The notes under the pieces are model-generated. The model was not told the origin of the DNA. It made no database searches and worked only from the letters and a program-made list of their open reading frames with translations. Of a DNA stretch of 5,301 nucleotides, positions 1-5,301 are shown one piece after another. The first letter of the stretch is position 1. Each line of letters opens with the position of its first letter. The stretch lies in NCBI GenBank assembly GCA_015494595.1, contig WGAX01000081.1:1-5301 (forward strand), in the 5' to 3' direction. The position numbers and the translations under genes were made by a program. The stretch comes from Nitratiruptor sp. GTDB taxonomy: Bacteria; Campylobacterota; Campylobacteria; Campylobacterales; Nitratiruptoraceae.

Positions 1-135
1 AAGTTTGTAGATAAGGAAAAAATTGATGATGAGAGTATATTTTTGGATTCATTTACCGATAATGCCAAAAAATTCTTCGCACAAAATAGCGAAGTTTTTC
101 AACAAGAGCTTGCAAAAATGGAGAAGATGGGCTGA
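1..135 (+). CDS. C-terminal end of an unidentified protein (5' end outside window)
   Basis: Frame 1 is open from the first base to the TGA at 133-135 and encodes 44 residues, ending in ELAKMEKMG. The visible part is hydrophilic and highly charged, with acidic stretches near the start and Lys/Phe/Gln-rich sequence near the end. It has no membrane segment and looks alpha-helical. I do not recognise the family from this tail. That it is a real gene is supported by the absence of stops, by codon use like that of its neighbours, and by its stop overlapping the murC start by one base (TGATG). The overlap places it in the same operon as murC and suggests translational coupling. The function cannot be inferred from what is visible. 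Confidence 0.7.
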   Translation, partial: KFVDKEKIDDESIFLDSFTDNAKKFFAQNSEVFQQELAKMEKMG

Positions 136-1445
136 TGAAAATCTATTTTATAGGGATTGGCGGTATCGGACTAAGTGGACTTGCTAGATTTATGAAATAT
201 GAGGGATATGAGGTAAGAGGCTCAGATATTAAGTGGACGCCGCTGCTAAAAAAGTTGCAAAGTGAAGGTATTAAAGTATGTGTGCCACAAAGAGCACAAA
301 ATATTACAAAGGATATTGATTTAGTGATCTATAGCGCTGCTATTAAGCCAGATAATGAGGAGCTCAAAGCTGCAAAGCGTTTAGGCATTCGGACGCTCTC
401 TCGGCGTGAAGCCCTGCCTCTCATACTTGGGGGCAAGAAAGTCTATGCGGTGGCAGGAGCGCATGGCAAGAGCACTACAAGTGCCATTTTGGCATCAATT
501 ATGCAAAATGCTAGTGCAATTATTGGAGCAGAGAGCAAAGAGTTTGGCTCTAATGTACGCTTTTGCGAGGATGAGAGGGTTGTTTTTGAAGCGGATGAGA
601 GTGATGCAAGCTTCATAGATTCCAACCCTTACTGTGCTCTTGTCACCAATGCAGAGCCAGAGCATATGGAGTTTTACAAACATGATCTCACACTTTTTTA
701 TGATGCATATACAGAGTTTTTGAAGCGTGCAAAGGTGCGCGTTATCAATGCGGAAGATAGTTTTCTCTCTACATTGAATCTTGATGCTATCAGGCTCTAT
801 CCTAGCAAAGATATTCACAATATACGCCATTTCATCAAGGATGAAGAGCCTCATATTCGGTTTGAGCTTAGAGACTTTGGAGAATTTGAGGTGTGGGGAT
901 TTGGCAAGCATATAGCTTTGGATGCAAGCTTAGCAATACTGGCTGCAATGCGGGAATTGGGGCTTGATGAGATTAGAGAAAATATTAAAAGGTATAGAGG
1001 TATAAAAAAGCGCTTTGATATTGTACAAAAGCATAAAAACTTTATCCTTATCGATGATTATGCCCACCATCCTACTGAGATTCGCGCCACACTCAACTCT
1101 TTGTTAGAATACGCTAAATTACAAGGTATAGAAAATATTACCATCCTTTGGCAGCCCCACAAATATTCAAGAGTGCTGGACAATCTAGAGGCTTTCACCA
1201 AATGCTTCGATGAGCGGGCAAAGCTAGTAATTTTACCAGTATGGGCTGCAGGTGAGGAGCCAAGAGAGATAGATTTTGCCAAGCATTTTGCCAAATACAA
1301 CCCAATTTTTGCAGATAGGATCAAAAAAGAGCAAGACGCTATCGCCATCCTCAAAGAGGGCAAAGTATATGAACGTATCCAAAAAGGGCTAGTTATTGGC
1401 TTTGGAGCGGGGGATATCACCTATCAGCTGCGAGGGATTGAGTAG
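135..1445 (+). CDS. murC: UDP-N-acetylmuramate--L-alanine ligase (MurC)
   Basis: Cytoplasmic ligase that uses ATP to add L-alanine to UDP-N-acetylmuramate, the first amino acid of the peptidoglycan stem peptide. All three Mur ligase domains are visible. The N-terminal UDP-binding Rossmann domain has GIGGIGLSG at 7-15. The central ATPase has P-loop GAHGKST at 108-114, EADESD at 152-157 and TNAEPEH at 171-177. The C-terminal domain has KKRFD at 291-295, DDYAHHPTE at 307-315, QPHKYSR at 340-346 and GAGDI at 424-428. At 436 aa it is shorter than the ~490 aa E. coli enzyme, but no domain is missing. The ATG at 135 puts the glycine motif at the usual distance and has GGAG at 120-123. The usual HNxxN motif reads HIALD (259-263), probably a lineage variant. 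Mpl (tripeptide ligase) is the alternative; length and motifs favour MurC. Confidence 0.95.
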   Translation: MKIYFIGIGGIGLSGLARFMKYEGYEVRGSDIKWTPLLKKLQSEGIKVCVPQRAQNITKDIDLVIYSAAIKPDNEELKAAKRLGIRTLSRREALPLILGGKKVYAVAGAHGKSTTSAILASIMQNASAIIGAESKEFGSNVRFCEDERVVFEADESDASFIDSNPYCALVTNAEPEHMEFYKHDLTLFYDAYTEFLKRAKVRVINAEDSFLSTLNLDAIRLYPSKDIHNIRHFIKDEEPHIRFELRDFGEFEVWGFGKHIALDASLAILAAMRELGLDEIRENIKRYRGIKKRFDIVQKHKNFILIDDYAHHPTEIRATLNSLLEYAKLQGIENITILWQPHKYSRVLDNLEAFTKCFDERAKLVILPVWAAGEEPREIDFAKHFAKYNPIFADRIKKEQDAIAILKEGKVYERIQKGLVIGFGAGDITYQLRGIE

Positions 1446-1808
1446 GTGGGTCTCTCTTTTACCCTCTTTATCCTCCTCCTACTTATTGTTATGGCTGGCT
1501 TCATTTACTTTGTGACAACAATTGGTATAAGGATGAAATATTTTATTATCACTACCCTTTTTATTGTATGGGGAATGATTTTTACTTATAATTACTACCA
1601 AGATAAAAAGCGCATCTATATCGATAAGATCTACTACCTTTTTATGCATAATAAAAATCTTGTATGCAAGGATCCCTTTGGACAAAAGGTAACAGTAAAC
1701 AGAAAAAATTTCAATTTTGTCAGCGGTACGCTGGTATTTATAGGCAAAGAGAAGAGCCCTTATGAGGGACTTGTGGTACCTGCGGAAAAATGTAAGGAGG
1801 AGAAGTGA
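1446..1808 (+). CDS. small two-helix membrane protein, conserved hypothetical
   Basis: A 120-residue protein with two hydrophobic segments, about 4-24 and 32-50, followed by a hydrophilic domain of about 70 residues that is basic and probably beta-rich. That domain has two cysteines, C74 (in LVCKDPFG) and C116 (in VPAEKC), which could pair if it lies outside the membrane. Positive charges both between the helices (R29, K31) and after the second (K54-R56) leave the topology unresolved. The start is GTG directly behind the murC TAG with no gap; GAGGG at 1432-1436 sits nine bases upstream. An in-frame ATG at 1491 would remove most of the first helix. I recall a small putative membrane protein beside murC in Campylobacter, so this may be a lineage-conserved neighbour; I cannot verify that. 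A role in envelope synthesis is inferred from position only. Confidence 0.8.
   Translation: MGLSFTLFILLLLIVMAGFIYFVTTIGIRMKYFIITTLFIVWGMIFTYNYYQDKKRIYIDKIYYLFMHNKNLVCKDPFGQKVTVNRKNFNFVSGTLVFIGKEKSPYEGLVVPAEKCKEEK
1794..1800 (+). promoter_or_regulatory. strong Shine-Dalgarno for ugd, inside the preceding gene
   Basis: AAGGAGG lies four bases before the GTG at 1805, within the last codons of the membrane-protein gene. It is the best ribosome binding site in the window and supports the GTG start of ugd, which overlaps the upstream stop as GTGA. The strong site probably compensates for the non-ATG start. Confidence 0.8.
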
Positions 1809-3163
1809 AATTAGCGATTGTTGGCACGGGTTATGTGGGATTGGTGACGGGGGCTTGTATGGCGCAGATGGGTAATGATGTGGTATGCGTCGATATTGAT
1901 GAAGAGAAGATTGAAAAGCTCAAAAAAGGCATTATTCCCATCTACGAGCCAGGACTTGAAGAGATTGTAAAAGAGAATTTCAAAATAGGGACACTCCATT
2001 TTACTACAGATATACAAGAAGCACTTAAAAAGAGCGATATTGTCTTTATCGCAGTGGGTACGCCGCAAGGCGAAGATGGGAGTGCAGATTTGCAGTATGT
2101 TTTAGCAGTAGCTAGAGATATTGGGCGTTATATGGATCATCCCCTTATCGTTGTTGATAAATCTACTGTACCGGTGGGTACGGCTGACAAAGTGCGAGCC
2201 ACTATCCAAGAGGAGCTACAGAAAAGATTAGAAAGCGGTGAGATTTCAAAAGAGCAGTATGAGAAATTGATGGAGTTTGATGTAGTAAGCAATCCAGAAT
2301 TTCTAAAAGAGGGTGATGCGGTCAATGACTTTTTAAAACCAGATCGCGTCGTCATTGGAGCTGACAATCCAAAGAGTATGAAAGTGCTTAAGGAGCTCTA
2401 TGCTCCATTTACCCACTCCCACGAGCGCTTTATTGGGATGGATATACGCAGTGCTGAGCTTACTAAATATGCAGCCAATGCGATGTTAGCGACCAAGATT
2501 AGCTTTATAAATGAGATGGCAAAGATTGCAGAGGCTGTGGGAGCAGATATTAATAAGGTAAGAGTTGGTATAGGAAGCGATAGAAGAATTGGTTATAGCT
2601 TTATCTATCCGGGAGTTGGGTATGGTGGTAGCTGCTTTCCAAAGGATGTGAAAGCTTTGGAAAAGATTGCACTAGATGCGGGTGTAGAGCCAAAAATTAT
2701 AAAAGCGGTGGAAGAGGTAAACAAAGAGCAAAGAGAGTATTTTCTAAATAAAATACTTAAGCGTTTTGGCAATGACTTATCGGGCAAAACTTTTGCTATT
2801 TGGGGGCTAAGCTTCAAGCCAGAGACTGATGATATGCGTGAAGCCCCTTCCATTACAATCATTAATGAACTTACCAAAAGAGGCGCCAAAATCCAGGCTT
2901 ACGATCCAAAGGCGATGGAAGAAGCGAAAAACTTCTGGCTCAAAGATGTGAAAAATATCGAGTATTTCGACAACAAATATGATGCTTTAAATGGTGCAGA
3001 TGCGATGATTTTGGTAACTGAGTGGAAAGAGTTTAGAAGCCCCGATTTTTACGAGATGCAAAAGAGGCTTAAAAGCCCTATCATCTTTGATGGCAGAAAC
3101 CAGTATAACAAAGAGAAACTCCAAGAACTTGGCTTTGAATACCATCAGGTAGGTGTAAAATGA
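1805..3163 (+). CDS. ugd: UDP-glucose 6-dehydrogenase
   Basis: Cytoplasmic NAD-dependent enzyme that oxidises UDP-glucose twice to UDP-glucuronate, a precursor for acidic capsule, exopolysaccharide or lipopolysaccharide sugars. The N-terminal Rossmann domain has GTGYVGL at 7-13 and D30 ending the second strand, the usual NAD ribose ligand. Next come YEPGLEE at 47-53, VGTP at 84-87, KSTVPVGT at 119-126 and NPEFLKEG at 163-170. The helical linker has LTKYAANAMLATKISFINE at 219-237, with the catalytic-region lysine K221 and N225. The active site is GYGGSCFPKD at 272-281, with the nucleophile C277. The C-terminal UDP-binding domain has GLSFKPETDDMREAPS at 334-349 and YDPKA at 366-370. At 452 aa it is normal length with no key residue missing. 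Related UDP-ManNAc or GDP-mannose dehydrogenases share the fold, but these motifs fit UDP-glucose best. The start is GTG and its end overlaps manC by four bases. Confidence 0.95.
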   Translation: MKLAIVGTGYVGLVTGACMAQMGNDVVCVDIDEEKIEKLKKGIIPIYEPGLEEIVKENFKIGTLHFTTDIQEALKKSDIVFIAVGTPQGEDGSADLQYVLAVARDIGRYMDHPLIVVDKSTVPVGTADKVRATIQEELQKRLESGEISKEQYEKLMEFDVVSNPEFLKEGDAVNDFLKPDRVVIGADNPKSMKVLKELYAPFTHSHERFIGMDIRSAELTKYAANAMLATKISFINEMAKIAEAVGADINKVRVGIGSDRRIGYSFIYPGVGYGGSCFPKDVKALEKIALDAGVEPKIIKAVEEVNKEQREYFLNKILKRFGNDLSGKTFAIWGLSFKPETDDMREAPSITIINELTKRGAKIQAYDPKAMEEAKNFWLKDVKNIEYFDNKYDALNGADAMILVTEWKEFRSPDFYEMQKRLKSPIIFDGRNQYNKEKLQELGFEYHQVGVK

Positions 3164-4491
3164 AAAATGTAGTCTTGTGTGGTGGAAGCGGTACAAGGCT
3201 ATGGCCTCTGAGTAGAAAACTGATGCCAAAGCAGTTTTTGCAGTTGTTTGATGGCAAAAGTCTTTATCAAAAGACACTAAAACGCAATAGTAAGGTATGT
3301 GATAATTTTGTAGTTATAACTAATGATGAGCACTACTTCTTGGCTTTGGATCAGATGGAAGAGGAGGGCTTTAGAGGTAGATTTTTATTGGAGGATGTGG
3401 GCAAAAACACTGCCGTTGCCATAGCTTTTGCTGCCTTTGATAGTGATGCGGATGAGATACTCTTTGTAACGCCAAGCGATCATTTAATAAAGGATGAAGC
3501 CTATTATCAAGAAGCAGCTACTCAGGCTCAAGAGTTTGCAAAAGAAGGTTTTTTGGTAACCTTTGGTATTAAGCCAACATCTGCTCACAGCGGCTACGGC
3601 TATATAGAAGCGGAGGGCTTTGATGTGAAGCGCTTTTATGAAAAGCCCTCAGAGAAAGAGGCTGAAGAGTTTGTAAAAAGAGGATTTTTTTGGAATAGCG
3701 GGATGTTTATGTTTAAGGCAGGAGTCTATTTGCAGCAGTTGCAAAAGTATAAGCCTAAACTTTTTACAAAAGCAAAGGAGATTTTTCAAAATCGCCAACA
3801 ACTGAGTCAAAGCCATTTTCGTCTCAAAGGTATGCAGGAGTTAGAAGATATAAGTGTTGATTATGCGATTATGGAGAAGAGTGATAAAATTAAAGTGGTG
3901 CCTTCAACATTTAGATGGAGCGATATGGGAAGTTTTGATGCATTGAGTCAGGAGATAGAGGGCACAAAGGCAATAGAGGTAGATAGTAGCAACAACTTTT
4001 ACTATAGCAAAAGAGCTGTTGCGGTGATAGGCTTGGAAGGTTTTTTAGTTGTAGATACCAAAGATGCACTTTTGATTATAAAAAAGGGGCAAAGCCAAAA
4101 GGTCAAAGAGGTGGTGAAGCAGTTGCAAGGCAGCAATTTGCTTAGAGTCCATCCTGTGGTGCATCGTCCTTGGGGGACTTATGAGGTGCTTATAGATGAG
4201 AGAGGTTATAAGATTAAGCGTATTGTTGTCAAACCAGGTAAAAGACTTAGTTTGCAAAAGCACTTTCATCGTAACGAGCACTGGATCGTAGTGAGTGGAA
4301 CCGCAACCGTTACGGTAGGAGATAAGACCTACTATGTCCGCCCAAATGAGAGCACCTATATCAAGATGGGCGAAGTTCACCGCTTGGCAAATGAGGGTAA
4401 AATCCCAGTAGTTTTAATAGAAGCGCAAGTAGGAGAGTATACAGAAGAAGATGATATTGTAAGAATTGATGATGATTTTAAAAGGGGATAA
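3160..4491 (+). CDS. manC: bifunctional mannose-1-phosphate guanylyltransferase / mannose-6-phosphate isomerase, type II
   Basis: Cytoplasmic enzyme for two of the steps from fructose-6-phosphate to GDP-mannose: the isomerase makes mannose-6-phosphate and the pyrophosphorylase joins GTP to mannose-1-phosphate. The N-terminal nucleotidyltransferase domain has LCGGSGTRLWPLSR at 6-19, PKQF at 23-26, TPSDH at 104-108, GYGYIE at 145-150, YEKP at 160-163, WNSGMF at 178-183 and RWSDMGSF at 252-259. The C-terminal cupin isomerase domain has RPWGTYE at 336-342, then PGKRLSLQKHFHRNEHW at 359-375 with likely metal ligands Q366, H368 and E373, and a further histidine at 407 in GEVHRL. It ends with EDDIVRIDDDF, the usual family terminus. 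At 443 aa it is slightly short but complete. The ATG overlaps the ugd stop as ATGA. No phosphomannomutase, needed between the two activities, lies in the window. Family members are also called AlgA, XanB or RfbM. Confidence 0.94.
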   Translation: MKNVVLCGGSGTRLWPLSRKLMPKQFLQLFDGKSLYQKTLKRNSKVCDNFVVITNDEHYFLALDQMEEEGFRGRFLLEDVGKNTAVAIAFAAFDSDADEILFVTPSDHLIKDEAYYQEAATQAQEFAKEGFLVTFGIKPTSAHSGYGYIEAEGFDVKRFYEKPSEKEAEEFVKRGFFWNSGMFMFKAGVYLQQLQKYKPKLFTKAKEIFQNRQQLSQSHFRLKGMQELEDISVDYAIMEKSDKIKVVPSTFRWSDMGSFDALSQEIEGTKAIEVDSSNNFYYSKRAVAVIGLEGFLVVDTKDALLIIKKGQSQKVKEVVKQLQGSNLLRVHPVVHRPWGTYEVLIDERGYKIKRIVVKPGKRLSLQKHFHRNEHWIVVSGTATVTVGDKTYYVRPNESTYIKMGEVHRLANEGKIPVVLIEAQVGEYTEEDDIVRIDDDFKRG

Positions 4492-4495
4492 GGAG
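4490..4495 (+). promoter_or_regulatory. orphan Shine-Dalgarno at the manC 3' end
   Basis: AAGGAG overlaps the manC stop codon. It is a good ribosome binding site but has no start codon at normal distance: the TTG at 4510 is 14 bases away and the ATG at 4519 is 23. It probably served a following gene whose 5' end has been deleted, either the MNT gene or another member of the operon. This is inference from spacing. Confidence 0.45.
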
Positions 4496-4509
4496 TAGAA
4501 GAAAGCAAG

Positions 4510-4716
4510 TTGACTATTATGCCAAAGAGTTGGAGGGAAAAAAGTGCAGTCTATCTTAGATATTCAAAAAGATTGAGAGATTTACAAAAATTTATACCAA
4601 TAGATTTGATTGTGCATACCAAACCAATGTTTGAGAAATTTAAAGAGTTAGATAGTATGTTTAGTAGAATGATTTTAGAAGATGGGAAGATACTATATGA
4701 AAAAGTTGCTAAATGA
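4510..4716 (+). pseudogene. 5'-truncated MNT-type nucleotidyltransferase (toxin-antitoxin partner) remnant
   Basis: About 68 codons resemble the C-terminal half of small MNT-family nucleotidyltransferases: the strand-forming IPIDLIVHTKPMFEKF and the closing ILEDGKILYEK, a typical C-terminal signature of these proteins. In complete members this follows a segment with GSxARG and a metal-binding DxD. None of that is here, and the upstream DNA is the intact end of manC, so the catalytic core is gone. No convincing start exists: TTG 4510 and ATG 4519 lack a well-placed ribosome site. The frame stays open back to the manC stop, so the fossil coding sequence may begin near 4500. MNT proteins usually pair with a downstream HEPN protein, sometimes adding AMP to it, and a HEPN gene overlaps the 3' end here. 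A short functional protein is possible but unlikely. Confidence 0.7.
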
Positions 4717-4754
4717 ATGGTTAAAAGCAGCATTAATGGATTTGAAAAGTGTAG

Positions 4755-4759
4755 AAAAA
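4755..4759 (+). other. A5 run, inferred one-base deletion (frameshift) in the HEPN gene
   Basis: The reading GTA GAA AAA TAA ends the frame that starts at 4697. Six As instead of five would give GTA GAA AAA ATA ATA GAT and continuous HEPN sequence. The run is short for polymerase slippage, and no canonical -1 slippery heptamer precedes it. Lysyl-tRNA could still re-pair one base back on AAA with the stop codon waiting, so recoding is not ruled out. Confidence 0.65.
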
Positions 4760-4940
4760 TAATAGATGATGAGTTTTTGACTCCAATGGTGGCTTTTCAT
4801 TCCCATCAAGCTATTGAAAAGTCACTAAAAACTATATTGGAGCTACAGCAAATCAAGATTCCAAAGATTCACAAATTACAAACATTAATAGATTTAGCAG
4901 GTATAGACTTGAGTGAGAAAGATGAATTGTTACAGCTATT

Positions 4941-5040
4941 GGACGAACTTTACATCGACTCACGCTATCCAGGAGACATGGGACTTTTGCCATACGGCAA
5001 GCTGACACTCGAAGATGCAAGAGAATTCTACGAGTTCGCG
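4941..5040 (+). other. GC-rich block inside the HEPN pseudogene
   Basis: By hand count 50 of 100 bases are G or C, against 104 of 360 (29%) in 4561-4920 and 17 of 60 (28%) in 5041-5100. Codon choice switches too, to TTC, TAC, GAC, CGC, GGC, CTG and CTC, from TTT, GAT, ATA, TTA and AAA before it. The block covers the segment from LDELYIDSRYP to FYEFA. It may mark recombination with a related HEPN gene; the exact edges are approximate. Confidence 0.45.
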
Positions 5041-5043
5041 TAG
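5041..5043 (+). other. in-frame TAG, inferred nonsense mutation in the HEPN gene
   Basis: The TAG follows GAG TTC GCG. The next 19 codons stay open to TAA 5101-5103 and read SVFDKVCGILVDDKNTLLK, plausible as the closing helix of a HEPN protein. A single change from GAG or AAG would explain the stop. An alternative is that this is the true end and the following open stretch is chance. Confidence 0.5.
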
Positions 5044-5152
5044 AGTGTCTTTGACAAAGTTTGTGGAATTTTAGTGGATGATAAAAATACATTATTGAAG
5101 TAAATCTCTAGTATTGATTCTATTTTGGCCAAACCGATCTTCATAACCACTA

Positions 5153-5161
5153 TGCTATAAT
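5153..5161 (+). promoter_or_regulatory. extended -10 promoter for the Phd-type antitoxin
   Basis: TGCTATAAT contains a perfect TATAAT at 5156-5161 preceded by the TGN extension. It sits 29 bases before the antitoxin ATG at 5191, leaving a short leader. No good -35 hexamer lies 16-18 bases upstream, which is usual for sigma-70 promoters in Campylobacterota. Antitoxins of this family commonly repress their own promoter, but I could not identify a clear palindromic operator. I saw no convincing terminator between the HEPN pseudogene and this promoter. Confidence 0.65.
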
Positions 5162-5179
5162 ATGATAAATCGCACTATT

Positions 5180-5185
5180 AAGGAT
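5180..5185 (+). promoter_or_regulatory. Shine-Dalgarno for the Phd-type antitoxin
   Basis: AAGGAT ends five bases before the ATG at 5191, a normal spacing. It fixes that ATG as the start. Confidence 0.65.
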
Positions 5186-5190
5186 ACGAT

Positions 5191-5301
5191 ATGATCACTG
5201 CAAACGATTTGAAAGTCAAAGGCATCAAAGCTATAGAAAAAGAGCTTGAGGAGCGGGACGAGGCGATAATCTCTTTTAGAGGAAAGCCTAGGTATATCGT
5301 C
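5191..5301 (+). CDS. Phd/YefM-family type II antitoxin (3' end outside window)
   Basis: The first 37 codons are visible and the frame is open at the window end. MITANDLKVKGIKAIEKEL followed by EAIISFRGKPRYIV matches the N-terminal half of Phd/YefM antitoxins: a start resembling the family's ISANEL motif, an amphipathic helix, then a strand-turn-strand with RGKPRYIV. This half forms the dimer that binds the operator; the toxin-neutralising tail and the expected downstream RelE- or ParE-like toxin lie beyond the window. Full members are about 80-90 aa. The gene has its own extended -10 promoter and ribosome site, so it is a separate transcription unit from the operon upstream. It appears intact so far, unlike the adjoining MNT/HEPN pair. 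The assignment rests on recognising the N-terminal pattern only. Confidence 0.8.
   Translation, partial: MITANDLKVKGIKAIEKELEERDEAIISFRGKPRYIV

Larger units (their letters stand above)
4697..5103 (+). pseudogene. HEPN-domain protein gene, frameshifted and with a premature stop
   Basis: HEPN proteins are small helical proteins, often RNase toxins paired with MNT partners. Translation from ATG 4697, overlapping the MNT stop, gives MKKLLNEWLKAALMDLK, a typical HEPN N-terminus, but meets TAA at 4760 after 21 codons. One added A in the A5 run (4755-4759) joins it in frame to IIDDEFLTPMVAFHSHQAIE, the diagnostic HEPN helix, then IHKLQTLIDLAG and YIDSRYP. This second frame stops at TAG 5041-5043, but the next codons read SVFDKVCGILVDD and run to TAA 5101, looking like the lost C-terminal helix. 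Repaired, the protein would be about 135 aa, normal for the family. Starting at ATG 4717 instead gives a 108-aa product whose first ~13 residues are out-of-frame. No canonical Rx4-6H RNase motif is visible. A sequencing error in the A run cannot be excluded. Confidence 0.75.

Noticed and set aside
495..911. Minus-strand open frame of 138 codons within murC, and similar antisense frames within ugd and manC
   Set aside because: They lie opposite strongly conserved coding sequence, have no recognisable domains or ribosome sites, and are expected by chance.
1491..1808. ATG 1491 as start of the small membrane protein
   Set aside because: It would delete most of the first hydrophobic helix, whereas the GTG at 1446 has a well-placed GAGGG and abuts the murC stop.
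4544..4576. GTG start at 4544 behind GGAGG as an alternative small gene
   Set aside because: The frame closes after ten codons and is not the MNT frame.
4717..5043. Intact 108-residue HEPN gene starting at ATG 4717
   Set aside because: The first ~13 residues do not fit the family, no ribosome site precedes this ATG, and the true N-terminus is in the frame from 4697. It is treated as part of the frameshifted pseudogene.
5051..5056. Perfect TTGACA, a possible -35 element
   Set aside because: No -10-like hexamer lies 16-18 bases downstream (that stretch reads GTGGAT), and it falls within the HEPN reading frame; it is too far from TATAAT at 5156.
5049..5059. Short inverted repeat CTTTG-A-CAAAG as a terminator
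   Set aside because: The one-base loop cannot form a stable hairpin and no T run follows.
5160..5195. Repeated ATATGAT at 5160-5166 and 5189-5195 as an antitoxin operator
   Set aside because: A seven-base AT-rich direct repeat is expected by chance here, and Phd-type operators are normally palindromic.
1..5301. CRISPR arrays, tRNA or rRNA genes, insertion sequences, large repeats
   Set aside because: Reading both strands showed no regularly spaced repeats, no cloverleaf-like or rRNA sequence and no transposase motifs.

Overview
The window looks like a chromosomal segment of a Campylobacterota (epsilonproteobacterial) genome. The evidence is moderate-to-low GC, extremely tight gene packing with 1-4 base overlaps, GTG starts, an extended -10 promoter with no clear -35, and a MurC with the P-loop form GAHGKSTTS, which I recall from Campylobacter-type MurC. 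The genus cannot be settled by reading. A free-living or vent lineage is my guess, and no database was consulted.

Bases 1-4491 hold one compact plus-strand gene string. It contains the tail of an unidentified gene, murC (peptidoglycan precursor synthesis), a small two-helix membrane protein, ugd (UDP-glucose to UDP-glucuronate) and a bifunctional manC (mannose-6-phosphate isomerase plus GDP-mannose pyrophosphorylase). Every junction overlaps or abuts (TGATG, TAG then GTG, GTGA, ATGA), so the string is probably co-transcribed and translationally coupled. It joins a cell-wall gene to two nucleotide-sugar genes that feed surface polysaccharide. I see no promoter or terminator inside it.

Bases 4492-5103 are a decayed toxin-antitoxin-like MNT/HEPN pair. 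The nucleotidyltransferase (MNT) keeps only its C-terminal ~65 residues; its GSxARG and metal-binding DxD part is gone. The HEPN gene really starts at 4697, has lost one A in the A run at 4755-4759 (frameshift), and is cut short by an in-frame TAG at 5041, after which related-looking coding sequence continues to the TAA at 5101. Reading from the ATG at 4717 hides this, because its first ~13 residues are out of frame. A ~100 bp block inside the HEPN gene (about 4941-5040) is 50% GC by hand count, against about 29% on either side.

Bases 5104-5301 hold an extended -10 promoter, a Shine-Dalgarno and the first 37 codons of a Phd/YefM-family antitoxin that runs off the window. An apparently intact toxin-antitoxin module therefore begins directly behind the broken one. 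I see no RNA gene, CRISPR array or insertion sequence, and no wholly new system. The most informative part is the cryptic decay of the MNT/HEPN pair.
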